A stretch of DNA of 64,000 nt, taken from positions 57,243-121,242 of the forward strand of contig NZ_JAJOMC010000007.1 in NCBI RefSeq assembly GCF_021129155.1. The letters run 5' to 3'. Positions 35,190-44,133 of this stretch are shown in pieces (the first letter of the stretch is position 1; every line of letters begins with the position of its first letter). A program made the translations under genes and the position numbers. The notes beneath the pieces were generated by a model. That model ran no database searches. It was not told the DNA's origin and worked only from the letters and a program-made list of their open reading frames with translations. Source of the stretch: Arthrobacter sp. AK04 (GTDB taxonomy: Bacteria; Actinomycetota; Actinomycetes; Actinomycetales; Micrococcaceae).

Positions 35190-35725
35190 TGCAGGCTGGA
35201 CTGGACTCGAGGGAGTTCAAAAGCGTCTTCCGGCACCATGCTGCCGCCGTAGCCGTGGTGACGTTGATCGGCCCGGGCGGTCCCGTGGGATTCACGGCGA
35301 CGTCAATCACTTCCGTTTCTGCCGAGCCGCCGGTAGTGGCCTTCTCCGTCAGCGCAGCGTCGTCCTCATGGCCGGCACTGGCCAGCACGGACACTGTCAT
35401 GGTGAATTTCCTTGCCGGCAATCAGGCCGGCCTGGCCGCGAGGTTCGCGACTTCCGGGATTGACCGGTTCGCTGCCGACGACTGGTTCCTTCTCCCCACC
35501 GGAGAACCAGCGCTGGAGGACACACGGGCACGTGTCCGCGCCCGGATCCTTGACCGTGTCCCGGCCGGAAGCAGCTACATCCTCACGTTGCTTGCCCTCG
35601 GCCACAGCTACCCCCAACCCGCCGCCGGTCCACTCCTCTATCTTGACGGCACGTACCACCAGCTATCAGAGACCACAGCAAAGGCCCCAACAACGGGACC
35701 ATCTTCGATGAAAGGCATGACATGA
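35189..35725 (+). CDS. Flavin reductase (HpaC/SsuE-functional partner)
   Basis: 178 aa, flavin reductase-like FMN-binding split-barrel. Typical stretch: FRHHAAAVAVVTLIGPGGPVGFTATSITSVSAEPPVVAFSV region with the nucleotide-binding SS-W pattern after it. It should use NAD(P)H to reduce FMN for the monooxygenase three genes upstream in the same operon. The ATG at 35189 shares a base with the MFS stop; a GTG one codon earlier is possible. Coupled to the next gene by ATGA. Confidence 0.85.
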   Translation: MQAGLDSREFKSVFRHHAAAVAVVTLIGPGGPVGFTATSITSVSAEPPVVAFSVSAASSSWPALASTDTVMVNFLAGNQAGLAARFATSGIDRFAADDWFLLPTGEPALEDTRARVRARILDRVPAGSSYILTLLALGHSYPQPAAGPLLYLDGTYHQLSETTAKAPTTGPSSMKGMT

Positions 35726-36465
35726 ACATCGGCATCCTTGGCGCCGGATCGATCGGATCAATCCTCGCCCGCAAGCTCAGCACTGCTGGACACAACGTCA
35801 AAATCGCCAACTCCCGCGGACCCCACACCATCGACCCAAGCATCGTGGCGGCCGGCGCCCGGGCAGTCGACGCCACCGACGTCATCAACGACATCGAGGT
35901 CCTCATCATCTCCGTGCCCCTCAGCAGCGTGTCCGCGGTCAAGGCCCTCATCGCGGACCTGCCCAACGAGGTGGCCGTCATCGACACCTCGAACTACTAC
36001 CCCTTGCGCGACGGGCATATCCAGGCCCTCGACGAAGGCCAGGTTGAAAGCGTCTGGGTTGCCGAACAACTCGGCCGGCCCGTGGCAAAAGCCTGGAATG
36101 CCGTCCTGGCCGGATCCCTCGAGGCCAAGGGGAAAGCAGCAGGAGCTCCCGGCCGCCTCGCGGTCGCAGTAGCCGGTGACCGTGACGTGGATAAGCGTGC
36201 AGCAATGGCGCTGGTGGAAGCCACCGGGTTCGATGGCGTCGACGCCGGCAGCCTGGCCGAATCATGGCGCCAGCAGCCCGGAGCCCCCGCCTACTGCACG
36301 GAGCTCACCCGCCACCACCTCCCGGCAGCACTGCAGGCTGCCAGGAAAGACCTCATATCCCCGCGCAGGGACCTCGCCATAACCACCATCACCGAGAAAA
36401 TCGAAAACGGCGCAGTCCTCACAACCGACGACCTCGTGGAGATCAATCGCAGCATCTACAACTAG
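35722..36465 (+). CDS. NADPH-dependent oxidoreductase, F420-reductase-like
   Basis: 247 aa with an N-terminal Rossmann motif GILGAGSIGSILARKL (4-19) and NSRGP at the NADP-phosphate position, as in coenzyme F420-dependent NADP reductases and their relatives. The C-terminal half is helical. It may reduce an intermediate of the pathway begun by the monooxygenase; whether it uses F420 cannot be told. ATG overlaps the reductase stop and AAAGG lies 6 nt upstream. Last gene of the operon. Confidence 0.8.
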   Translation: MNIGILGAGSIGSILARKLSTAGHNVKIANSRGPHTIDPSIVAAGARAVDATDVINDIEVLIISVPLSSVSAVKALIADLPNEVAVIDTSNYYPLRDGHIQALDEGQVESVWVAEQLGRPVAKAWNAVLAGSLEAKGKAAGAPGRLAVAVAGDRDVDKRAAMALVEATGFDGVDAGSLAESWRQQPGAPAYCTELTRHHLPAALQAARKDLISPRRDLAITTITEKIENGAVLTTDDLVEINRSIYN

Positions 36466-36615
36466 CCGAAGCGGCCTTCCCCTGGGGTTCAGGCGCCACA
36501 GGTGGGATGTCCCGCTGAAACGTCCTAGCCTTGGGACAGCGGATGCAAAGCCTCAACTGTTCCCAGGCTGCTGTGCCCGGTCCATCCTCGAACACCACCC
36601 GGAAGGTACGCACCC

Positions 36616-37512
36616 ATGCGGATTCTCGTCGTCGGAGCCGGAGCAACAGGCGGGGCGTTCGGCACGCTCCTGCAGGAAGCGGGACGGGACGTCACGTACC
36701 TGGTGCGGCCGCGCAAGCAGGAGGTTCTCCGCCGGGACGGGTTGCGCTTCATCTCCCCCACTGATGACCGGACACACCAGGTGCAGACCATCACTGCGAC
36801 GGACAGGCCTGGGCCTTTTGATCTGATCCTGGTTACCGTCAAAGCCACCGCGCTGGACGGCGTGCTCGGCGAGATTGGCGCGTTCGTGGGGCCCCAAACC
36901 GCCATCGTCCCGATCCTCAACGGCATGGCCCATGTGGACCGGCTGGAGCAGCAGTACCCGGGCCAGGTCCTCGGGGGCCTGGCCCGGATCGTCGCCACCC
37001 TCGACGGCGATGTGGTCCGCCAGCAGGTGCCGCTCACGTCCCTCATGATCGGCGGCCTCAACGGAGTTACCGTCCCCGCGGAGGTTTCCGACGCCCTGGA
37101 CGTGCCCGGCGTCGACTTCTCCACAGCCGACAACGTAACGGGCGCCTTGTGGGAGAAATGGGCGTTCATCGCTGCCGCGGGAATCGTCAACTGCCTGTTC
37201 CGGGCCCCGGTGGGACGGATCCTCGACGCCGGCGGGCGGGCCAGGATCCTGGAGGCCATCACTGAAACCGAAGCGGTGGCCGCAGCGGCGGGACATCCCG
37301 TGTCCGACGCCGCTCATACACAGGCGGTCGGGATACTCACCGAGCCGGGCTCGGCCTTCACCTCCTCGCTGTACCGGGACCTCACCGCAGGGCTGCCCTC
37401 CGAAGCGGAGCACATCCTCGGTGACCTCGCGCGCCGGGCCCGCGACCTGAACGTCCCCACGCCGCTGCTGGACCTCACGCTCATCCAGATCAGGGCCGGC
37501 CTCCCGCGCTGA
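36616..37512 (+). CDS. Ketopantoate reductase-family protein
   Basis: 298 aa, ApbA/PanE fold. The N-terminal RILVVGAGATGGAFGTLL is the NADP-binding loop. LILVTVKATALDGVL and IVPILNGMAHVDRL carry the usual K and N-G-M residues, and the C-terminal helical domain has LWEKWAFIAAAGIVNCLFR and SSLYRDLTAG. It could make pantoate, but many genomes hold several paralogues acting on other 2-oxo acids, so I leave out a symbol. It stands 150 bp after the oxidoreductase operon. Confidence 0.82.
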   Translation: MRILVVGAGATGGAFGTLLQEAGRDVTYLVRPRKQEVLRRDGLRFISPTDDRTHQVQTITATDRPGPFDLILVTVKATALDGVLGEIGAFVGPQTAIVPILNGMAHVDRLEQQYPGQVLGGLARIVATLDGDVVRQQVPLTSLMIGGLNGVTVPAEVSDALDVPGVDFSTADNVTGALWEKWAFIAAAGIVNCLFRAPVGRILDAGGRARILEAITETEAVAAAAGHPVSDAAHTQAVGILTEPGSAFTSSLYRDLTAGLPSEAEHILGDLARRARDLNVPTPLLDLTLIQIRAGLPR

Positions 37513-37521
37513 GTGCGGAAA

Positions 37522-37550
37522 AGCCCTGGCACATGCCTCGTGCCAGGGCT
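37522..37550. terminator. Bidirectional terminator hairpin
   Basis: AGCCCTGGCAC and GTGCCAGGGCT form a perfect 11-bp stem with a 7-nt loop between the convergent reductase and phosphoesterase genes. A purine run (GGAAA) precedes it. Confidence 0.8.
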
Positions 37551-37582
37551 GTCCGTATCCGCTATGCAGCGGAACTCGATCG

Positions 37583-39244
37583 TTATCCGGCGACCTGGAA
37601 AGTCAGGGTCTCCGTGAACGTCCGGCCGTACACGTCGGTGGCGGTGACAGTGGCGGTGTGCTCGCCGGCTGCCAGGTCGGCAGGCAGCTGCAGCCGCCAC
37701 AGGTGCATCATGCGGTCGGCCAGGCTTCCGCCGTTGACCAGCTGCTCCTGAACCGCGACCGGGTCGGAGTACTCGGCGCCCACCAGCTGGCCTTCGCCCT
37801 GCATCTGCTGGGTGCGGACCGCCTCAACCGTCTCGCCGCCGTCGAGCTGTACCTTCACCGTGGATCCGGTGCTGCCCATCCAGAAGTTGCTGGTCAGCCA
37901 GGTGGTGTTGGCCAGATCGTCGCGGGAAACCGTCAGCGGGTCGGTGAACTCGGGGGCGCTGCCCTTGTTAGCCAGGTTCTGGGCGTACCACTCGCGGTAG
38001 CGCGGCGTGTTCAGGCCCAGGGACATCTGCAGTGACTCGTCCTCGCCGCGGACCGTGAAGCGCTCCTGGAACTCGGTGTTCTTGATGTCCAGCGTCAGCA
38101 CGCCCGGCAGGCCGCCGTCGCGCTGGTAAGCGAGCGGGTAGCCCTCGGCGGTCTGGCGTCCGGAGTACCAGTCACCGGAGATGGCGCCGGCGGTGATGTG
38201 CGTGAACGGCAGGGCGTCGATGCCGAACAGCTCGGACCAGCCTGCCAGCGAGTCGCCTTCGCGGAGGTTCTCGATGCTGTGGGTGTGCCCGCCCAGGGCA
38301 ACCACTTCGCGGCCTTCGAGGATCTTGTAGATCTCCTTGACCTGCTCCACCTGGTGCTTGCTGCTGCCCTGGTCGGCGTAATCGAGCAGCGGGATGTGCG
38401 CGGCCAGGACGATCAGCTGGTTCTGCGGCACCTGGGCGATGTCATTGCGCAGCCATTCAAGCTGCTGCTCATCCAGCGAACCGGTGTAGTCGCCCTTCGC
38501 AGCCGGGAGCTTGGTGGGGAACTCCACGGTGTTCAGCGCGACGACGTGCGCCTTGCCGGCGTCGTAGGAGTAGTACTCCGGACCGAGCTTGGCCTTGAAC
38601 GTGTCGAACGTGTGCTCGCTGCTGGTGGCATCGAAATCAAGGTCATGGTTGCCGGGGAGGAAACGGGCCGGGCCGTTCAGCATGCCGGCCAGTTCGCGGG
38701 TCTGCGGGTACAGCGAGAGATCATCACCCACCACGTCGCCGATGAACAGGGCGCCGCAGCCTGCATAGTCCGTTCTTGCGGACAGGTCGGCGAAGGCGCC
38801 GGTGCGGGCGTATTCCACCTCGTCCTGGCTGTAGGTCTGGACGTCGCCGCCGATGACGCAATGCTGTTCAGGGGACTGGGTCAGGCCGCTCTTGGCCAGC
38901 GGGAAGTTCACCTGGTCCGGCAGCTCTCCGGTCGGCTCGATGCCGCCGAACTTCAGCTCCGGCGAGCCGGCAGGCAAGTGGTGATAGAAGAACTGGGCCA
39001 CGTTGTCCCCGTCCACCGGAACCTGGTAGCCGCGGGGCTGGGTTACGAAGACGGTCATGTTGTCGAACGCCGGCAGCTCGTAGCGGCCCTGGCTGTCCGT
39101 CTTCGTGACGTCACGCCCGTTGGACACGGTCACCCCGGCCAGGCCGCGCTCGTTTCCGTCCTGCACCGAGTCCTGGTCCTCGTCCACGAAAGCGATGCCG
39201 TCGATCACCTGCTGGTTCTCGTCAGGCCCTTCGACGACGTTCAC
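37583..39244 (-). CDS. Calcineurin-like metallophosphoesterase, body without its own signal peptide
   Basis: 553 aa. An N-terminal beta domain (ADENQ-like start, FVDEDQDSVQDGNERGL, MetallophosN-type) is followed by a metallophosphoesterase core: GGD and IGD motifs, PGNHDLD, AAHIP and GGHTHS. A C-terminal beta domain follows. Such proteins are secreted and hydrolyse phosphomonoesters or diesters. As read, the frame opens at a GTG with no export signal. A good signal peptide lies immediately upstream in another frame (39241-39330), and the two overlap as GTGA. A single-base loss, real or an assembly error, best explains this. If real, the protein would be made poorly or stay in the cytoplasm. 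Confidence 0.75.
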   Translation of the reverse strand: MNVVEGPDENQQVIDGIAFVDEDQDSVQDGNERGLAGVTVSNGRDVTKTDSQGRYELPAFDNMTVFVTQPRGYQVPVDGDNVAQFFYHHLPAGSPELKFGGIEPTGELPDQVNFPLAKSGLTQSPEQHCVIGGDVQTYSQDEVEYARTGAFADLSARTDYAGCGALFIGDVVGDDLSLYPQTRELAGMLNGPARFLPGNHDLDFDATSSEHTFDTFKAKLGPEYYSYDAGKAHVVALNTVEFPTKLPAAKGDYTGSLDEQQLEWLRNDIAQVPQNQLIVLAAHIPLLDYADQGSSKHQVEQVKEIYKILEGREVVALGGHTHSIENLREGDSLAGWSELFGIDALPFTHITAGAISGDWYSGRQTAEGYPLAYQRDGGLPGVLTLDIKNTEFQERFTVRGEDESLQMSLGLNTPRYREWYAQNLANKGSAPEFTDPLTVSRDDLANTTWLTSNFWMGSTGSTVKVQLDGGETVEAVRTQQMQGEGQLVGAEYSDPVAVQEQLVNGGSLADRMMHLWRLQLPADLAAGEHTATVTATDVYGRTFTETLTFQVAG

Positions 39245-39330
39245 GCGGCGGCGAGGACGGCCAGGGTGCTGGCAGTCAGGGTCACAGGCCGGGCGGGATG
39301 CAACTTGGACGGTCTGGCAATCAGGTACAC
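39241..39330 (-). pseudogene. Frameshifted signal-peptide segment of the phosphoesterase gene
   Basis: Starting at GTG 39330, with GGAGG 6 nt upstream, 29 codons encode a typical Sec signal (VYLIARPSKLHPARP, then VTLTASTLAVLAAA) and then hit TGA at 39241-39243. The phosphoesterase frame begins one base back (GTGA). Adding one base in the GCGTGA context joins the hydrophobic core directly to VNVVEGPDENQQ. This is the reason for calling a frameshift. Confidence 0.65.
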
Positions 39331-39526
39331 GAAGGTCCTCCGGGTCGAGTGAATGCTGCCGGCCGTTCCAGCCGGCGCATCCACCCTCACAGCACCAGGT
39401 AAACGGTTACCCACGGGTAAGCCACGGGAAGTGGACGTGCACGTAACCACTCACCGAGCGGCAGGACCCGTCCAAGGTGCCTGCCGCCGTCGGACCCGCT
39501 CTGGGGTGACGGAAGACCCTTCCCTG

Positions 39527-40903
39527 TCAGCCCGCAGGTTTGATGTTCTGGTTGATATGGAACAGGTTGCCGGGATCGTACTTCGCCTTGATGCTGGCCA
39601 ACCTGGCGTAGTTGCCGCCGTAGGTGTCCTCGATGCCGGACTGGTCGTCGGCGTCCAGGAAGTTGACGTAACCCCCGCCGGCTCCGTAGGGATGCAGTGC
39701 CTTGTGGTAGTCCTTGACCCACCTCGTGTTGGCCGCGTTGTCCGCCGGGGACTCCCACATTCCGGCGATGGCTACCGAGAAGTTGGCGTCCCGGTAAGGA
39801 AAGGCGGTCTCATCCCGCCCCACGCGCTGCGCCGCACCGTTGATGGGATAGTAGTGATTCGCGGTTTGGGGACTGGGCACCCCAGCTCCAAATTTCCGCG
39901 CAACGCCGATCACGTCATCGCTCAGCTCCGGCAGGAACTCCGCCTTCCAATACGCTTGCAGGCCCTTCGGGAGCATCGGGTCGAACAACGTGTTGAGCAC
40001 CGGGTACGGGAGCGGGCCGACAAAGGACCCGGCGACCGGAGCGACATCCAGGAACTGCTGCCATTGCCGCTCGCCTTCCTCGTGGGGACCGGTCCAGCAG
40101 CCCACCACAACCACCACGGGCTTGCCGTGGTGCTCCTCCGGCAGGAAGGGTACCGGCGGGCCCTGGTGGAACCCGAGGAAGATTCCCATGTCTTCGGGAG
40201 CTGTGGCGATGTAGTCCCGGTACAGCTGCCCAACAGCCTCAACCTGCTCGAGCAGGTAGATCACCACACCGCCATAGACCACGTCGACCGGATGCACTTT
40301 GAATTCCAGGGACGTGACCACGCCGAAGTTTCCTGTGCCACCGCGCAACGCCCAGAAGAGATCGTCGTTCTCGGTGGCGCTGGCCGTGAGGAACTTCCCG
40401 TCCGCGGCCACCACGTCCGCGGATATGAGGTTGTCGCAGGACAGGCCATGCTTGCGGGCAAGGTAGCCGATGCCGCCGCCCAGCGTCAGCCCAGCAACAC
40501 CTGTGGATCCGATAATGCCGCCGGTTGTCGCCAGCCCGAACGGGTTCGTTGCGTGGTTGAAGTCCGCCCAGGTGGTGCCGGCCTCAGCCCTGGCCGTCCG
40601 GGCAGCAGGATCCACCCGGACACCCGTACGGTCCGCGAAGTCCAGCACCAGGCCGCCGTCGCAGGTTCCGAACCCGGGGGCGCTGTGGCCGCCGCCCCGC
40701 AGCGCGAGGTCCATACCGTTGTCGCGGGCAAAATTCACTCCTGCGATGACGTCCGCAACCTGCGACACCCGCAGTATGGCGGCGGGACGTTTATCAATCA
40801 TTCCGTTATAGACGGCCCGTGACACGTCGTAGTGGGGGTGGTCCGAAGTGATGACCTGACCCCGTACTTTTTCCTGCAGGGCTTGGAATCCGTTGTTGTC
40901 CAT
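39527..40903 (-). CDS. FAD-linked oxidoreductase, BBE-type with bicovalent flavin motif
   Basis: 458 aa. The PCMH-type FAD domain has LRGGGHSAPGFG (His for 8-alpha linkage) and GLSCDNLISADVV (Cys for 6-S linkage), so a doubly attached FAD is expected. GVAGLTLGGGIGYLARKHG lies between. The C-terminal berberine-bridge segment is present (VNFLD, then YGGNYARLASIKAKYDP). Such enzymes oxidise alcohols, sugars or alkaloid-like compounds with O2. No signal peptide. I choose the ATG at 40903, with GGAAG 5 nt upstream; an ATG at 40915 lies closer to a hairpin. Stands alone. Confidence 0.85.
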   Translation of the reverse strand: MDNNGFQALQEKVRGQVITSDHPHYDVSRAVYNGMIDKRPAAILRVSQVADVIAGVNFARDNGMDLALRGGGHSAPGFGTCDGGLVLDFADRTGVRVDPAARTARAEAGTTWADFNHATNPFGLATTGGIIGSTGVAGLTLGGGIGYLARKHGLSCDNLISADVVAADGKFLTASATENDDLFWALRGGTGNFGVVTSLEFKVHPVDVVYGGVVIYLLEQVEAVGQLYRDYIATAPEDMGIFLGFHQGPPVPFLPEEHHGKPVVVVVGCWTGPHEEGERQWQQFLDVAPVAGSFVGPLPYPVLNTLFDPMLPKGLQAYWKAEFLPELSDDVIGVARKFGAGVPSPQTANHYYPINGAAQRVGRDETAFPYRDANFSVAIAGMWESPADNAANTRWVKDYHKALHPYGAGGGYVNFLDADDQSGIEDTYGGNYARLASIKAKYDPGNLFHINQNIKPAG

Positions 40904-41284
40904 GGAGACTTCCATTCGCCCCGAGCATGGCCGCTCGGGGACTTGGCACGGCATCCCCCGGCCGTGCGGGACGTTCATGATGCAGCCGCTGCGGTCCCGG
41001 AAAAGCCACGGAACAGGCCTGGCGGCCCTGAAGCAACGGAGGAGACCGGATGCGCCGGTGCTGCATGTATGGGGCATGCACCACGGGCGTGATTCTCGAA
41101 TATGCGCCTGCCGGCGACGCTGCCGGGCGAAGCTTGGACACCCTTGGGCCGACGGCTACCCGTAAGGTACGCCTGCCGGTCTTCCAGGTCAAGAAGCCGA
41201 CAGAAAAGACCCATCGGGGCCGGACATTGCGTTCCGTTCGCCCTGGCAATACCGTGAGGGGACCCGGCCGAGGCAGGTGCAGGC
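40904..41284. other. 381-bp divergent intergenic region with a 5' UTR hairpin
   Basis: It must hold the promoters of the FAD enzyme (minus) and the serine hydrolase (plus). CCCCGAGC (40919-40926) pairs with GCTCGGGG (40933-40940) over a 6-nt loop, only 16 nt upstream of the FAD-enzyme start, so it could affect its translation. No clear operator or gene was found elsewhere in the gap. Confidence 0.45.
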
Positions 41285-42874
41285 ATGCGAAGGATTTCGT
41301 GGTCCCCGCCGTGTTTCCTGCTGTACTTCCTGGCTGTGGGCTTGCTCTGCGGACTTAGCGTGCCGGCACATGCCTCCGCCGTATCAAAAGCCCCGCCCGC
41401 CGTCGTCCCGGACCAGAAGGCCTACCAGGCGGTGGATGCTTTCCTGCAGGAACAAATGGCCGCGATCGGGCTCCCGGGCGCCGCCGTCGTCGTCATTCAG
41501 GACGGGGTCCCGGTGCATTCCGCCGCCTACGGCAGCGCCGACAACTCGGGCCGTTCGATGACGGCCGACACCCCGGTGCTGCTGGCCTCCACCACCAAGT
41601 CCCTCACGGCCATCGCGGTGATGCAGCAGGTGGAGGCCGGCCGGCTCCGCCTGGACGAACCCGTCCAGACTTACCTGCCATGGTTCACGCTGCACGACAG
41701 CCGCGCGTCCGCCATCACCGTCCGCCACCTGCTGCACCAGGCCAGCGGCATGGCGTCCAAGGACACTGCCTTCGAAGGCTCCTTCGCGCAGGACCCGGAG
41801 GCCCTCGAAGAAGGCGTCCGGGACCTCGCGGGTTCCCCGCTGGCGGGAGTCCCGGGTGCTGCCTTCGGCTACGCCAACGCCAACTTCAACGTCCTGGGCC
41901 TCCTGGTGCAGACGGTGAGCGGGCAGCCGTTCGGGGACTACATGCGGCAGCACGTTTTCGAGCCATTGGGTATGGAGCACAGCCATTTCACACGCGCTGC
42001 TGCCCGCGCGGATGGTGCCGCCACCGGCCACTCGCTGTGGTTCGGCACGTTCTGGCAGCAGACGGAGGTGCCCGCGCCCACCACCGGGATGCCGTCGAGC
42101 ACCATGTACGCCTCCGCGAATGACTTGGGCCGGGAGCTCATCATGCTGCTGGACGAGGGGCACTCCCGGGACGGCCGCATCCTTCAGCCCGAGAGCGCCC
42201 GTGCCATGCTCGAGCCGGGGGTGCGGGTTGACGGGTCAAAGATGTACGCGATGGGGTGGTTCACCCGTCCCCTTGTTGAATCCGTCCCGGCCACGGAGGC
42301 CAGCACCGACGCCTCCTTGCCGCTGCTGGCCGAGCATCAGGGCGAGTGGGGCAACAGCCACACTTATTTGGCCATGGTTCCGGACTCCGGCCTGGGCGTC
42401 GCCCTGGTCATCAACGCAAACGACACCGCCGCCCCGTCCCGGCTCAAGGCCATCGACACCAACATCCTGCGGATCCTGCACGGGCACTCCCCCGTCCCCA
42501 CCGTCGTCCAGGAGGACTGGCTGCAGCGCTACAGCTGGGCGGTGGCGCTGGGGCTGCTGGTGGCGGAGCTGCTCAGCCTGTGGCTGGCACTTCGGGTGTT
42601 GCTCCGCAAGGGAGGCAAGTACGACGGCGGCGGGCGGCTTCCGCTGTTGCCGGCGGGCCTGGCGGCGCTCGCCCTGGACGCCTTCGCCCTGTGGCTGTGC
42701 TTCATCTACGCACCCGCCCGGTTCGACACCAACCTGCTGGTCATCATCCGCCAGTTCCCGGACGTGGGCGTCTCACTGGTGCCGGTGCTCGGGCTCGCCA
42801 TCCTGTGGTCTCTCCCGCGGACCGTCTGGCTGATCATTCGGGCACTGCGCCCTGGCCCACGCGGCGTACCCTGA
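41285..42874 (+). CDS. Membrane-anchored serine hydrolase, beta-lactamase/PBP-like
   Basis: 529 aa. An N-terminal signal peptide (to about residue 30, VPAHASA) leads into a class C beta-lactamase-like domain. The active-site SxxK is S102-T-T-K105 (LLASTTKSLTAI), the second motif is YAN in FGYANANFN, and the usual third motif is replaced by a WGNSH segment. From about residue 410 three or four hydrophobic helices follow, anchoring the enzyme outside the membrane. The family includes D-amino-acid peptidases, esterases and PBP4-like proteins; the substrate cannot be inferred. Monocistronic. Confidence 0.82.
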   Translation: MRRISWSPPCFLLYFLAVGLLCGLSVPAHASAVSKAPPAVVPDQKAYQAVDAFLQEQMAAIGLPGAAVVVIQDGVPVHSAAYGSADNSGRSMTADTPVLLASTTKSLTAIAVMQQVEAGRLRLDEPVQTYLPWFTLHDSRASAITVRHLLHQASGMASKDTAFEGSFAQDPEALEEGVRDLAGSPLAGVPGAAFGYANANFNVLGLLVQTVSGQPFGDYMRQHVFEPLGMEHSHFTRAAARADGAATGHSLWFGTFWQQTEVPAPTTGMPSSTMYASANDLGRELIMLLDEGHSRDGRILQPESARAMLEPGVRVDGSKMYAMGWFTRPLVESVPATEASTDASLPLLAEHQGEWGNSHTYLAMVPDSGLGVALVINANDTAAPSRLKAIDTNILRILHGHSPVPTVVQEDWLQRYSWAVALGLLVAELLSLWLALRVLLRKGGKYDGGGRLPLLPAGLAALALDAFALWLCFIYAPARFDTNLLVIIRQFPDVGVSLVPVLGLAILWSLPRTVWLIIRALRPGPRGVP

Positions 42875-42943
42875 ATCCAGGGTGGCTGGCGTCAGTTGGG
42901 TTCATGCCTTGGCGGCGCGGCTGAAGTCGGCCTTATCCGCGCT

Positions 42944-42985
42944 CGCATAGCTCTTTCCGCTGTCCTACCCCGGCTATGCGGAAAG
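42944..42985. other. Overlapping, mutually exclusive hairpin arms
   Basis: CGCATAGC (42944-42951) can pair with GCTATGCG (42973-42980), and CTTTCCGC (42953-42960) can pair with GCGGAAAG (42978-42985). The right arms overlap, so only one stem can form at a time. It lies between convergent genes and may act as a terminator; an attenuator role is not supported by position. Confidence 0.4.
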
Positions 42986-43075
42986 GGTTCCACGCTATCT
43001 CGGGCTCCCCCGCGCGTAGGCGACGTCTTCTGCCAAGCCAGCGGGCAGCCGTCGTATGCTCCGGACGGGCGGCAT

Positions 43076-44062
43076 TTACCCCGCCATGTCCACCCGCACG
43101 CCAAGCCCCCGCTCCACCGCAGCGTCGTACAGCAGCCGGCCGATGGCCACGTCCTGCATGCCGATGCCCACCGAGTTGAACAGGGTGATGTCGCTTTCGT
43201 CCCGGCGGCCGGGAACCTGGCCGGCCACAACCTGCCCCAGCTCGCCAAGGATGTCGCCCACGGAAACTGCACCGTCAGCAACAGCCATCAGCAGGTCGCC
43301 GGACTTCTCCGCCACGGTGGCCACACTGTCCACAAACAGGCTGGACCGGGCCATGCCCTCCGAGTCGATTTCCCGGTGCGTCGGGCGGGGGCGGGCTCCG
43401 ACGGCGTTCACATGGAGCCCGGGCAGGAACCACTCGCCCTGCACCAGCGGCTCCACCGACGGCGTCAGCGTGCACAGCACATCAGCGGCCTCCACCACGT
43501 CCCGGACCCCACCCGCGGCCGCCACCTTCACCGGCAGGTGGCTGATCTTCGCCCGGAAGCCCTCCACGGTGGCCGCACTGCGGGACCACACCACCACCGT
43601 ATCGATAGGCAGCACCGCCAGCATCGCCTCCACATGGGCCACCGCGAGCGCACCGGCCCCGATCAAACCAAGGGTGGAACTGTTCGGCCGCGCAAGGTGC
43701 CTGCTGGCCACCGCACTCGCGGCGGCCGTCCGCACCCGCGTGGGCACCCGGCCGTCCAGCAGGGCCAGGCACTCCCCCGTCTGCTGGTCAGAGAGCACAA
43801 TGCTGGACCGCTGGGTGGGCAGTCCCGCGTCCCGGTTCGCCGGGATATCGGCCAGCAGCTTCACTCCTGCCAGCCCCTGGGCATCGCCCAGCCCGGACAT
43901 GAGGATGAAGCGCCCGTCCGAGGACGGCAGGTGCAGGGATGTAGGGGCGGGCTGGCAGGCTTCACCCGTGGCAACAGCGGCAAAGGCGTGCTCGACGGCG
44001 GCAATGGTCGCCGGCATATCGGCCAGGGATTCAAGAACGGAAGCAGTAAGCACAAGCGTCAT
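43076..44062 (-). CDS. Ornithine cyclodeaminase/mu-crystallin family protein
   Basis: About 328 aa. NAD(P)-binding loop LGLIGAGALAVAHVEAML; LAGVKLLADIPANRDAGLPTQ has the substrate lysine; VNAVGARPRPTHREID is family-typical. Members deaminate ornithine, reduce imino acids (opine or ketimine reductases), or act as alanine dehydrogenase. I choose the ATG at 44062 with GAGG 5 nt upstream over an ATG at 44086. It lies 71 bp downstream of a GntR regulator on the same strand, facing an ABC peptide/opine importer and amidohydrolase. A role in breaking down the imported compound is inferred. Confidence 0.83.
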   Translation of the reverse strand: MTLVLTASVLESLADMPATIAAVEHAFAAVATGEACQPAPTSLHLPSSDGRFILMSGLGDAQGLAGVKLLADIPANRDAGLPTQRSSIVLSDQQTGECLALLDGRVPTRVRTAAASAVASRHLARPNSSTLGLIGAGALAVAHVEAMLAVLPIDTVVVWSRSAATVEGFRAKISHLPVKVAAAGGVRDVVEAADVLCTLTPSVEPLVQGEWFLPGLHVNAVGARPRPTHREIDSEGMARSSLFVDSVATVAEKSGDLLMAVADGAVSVGDILGELGQVVAGQVPGRRDESDITLFNSVGIGMQDVAIGRLLYDAAVERGLGVRVDMAG

Positions 44063-44133
44063 GGGCACCTCAACATAAATGGACAAAGAGGAAGAAACAG
44101 CACCAGGGGCAAATCAGGAACAGGGAAAAACAG

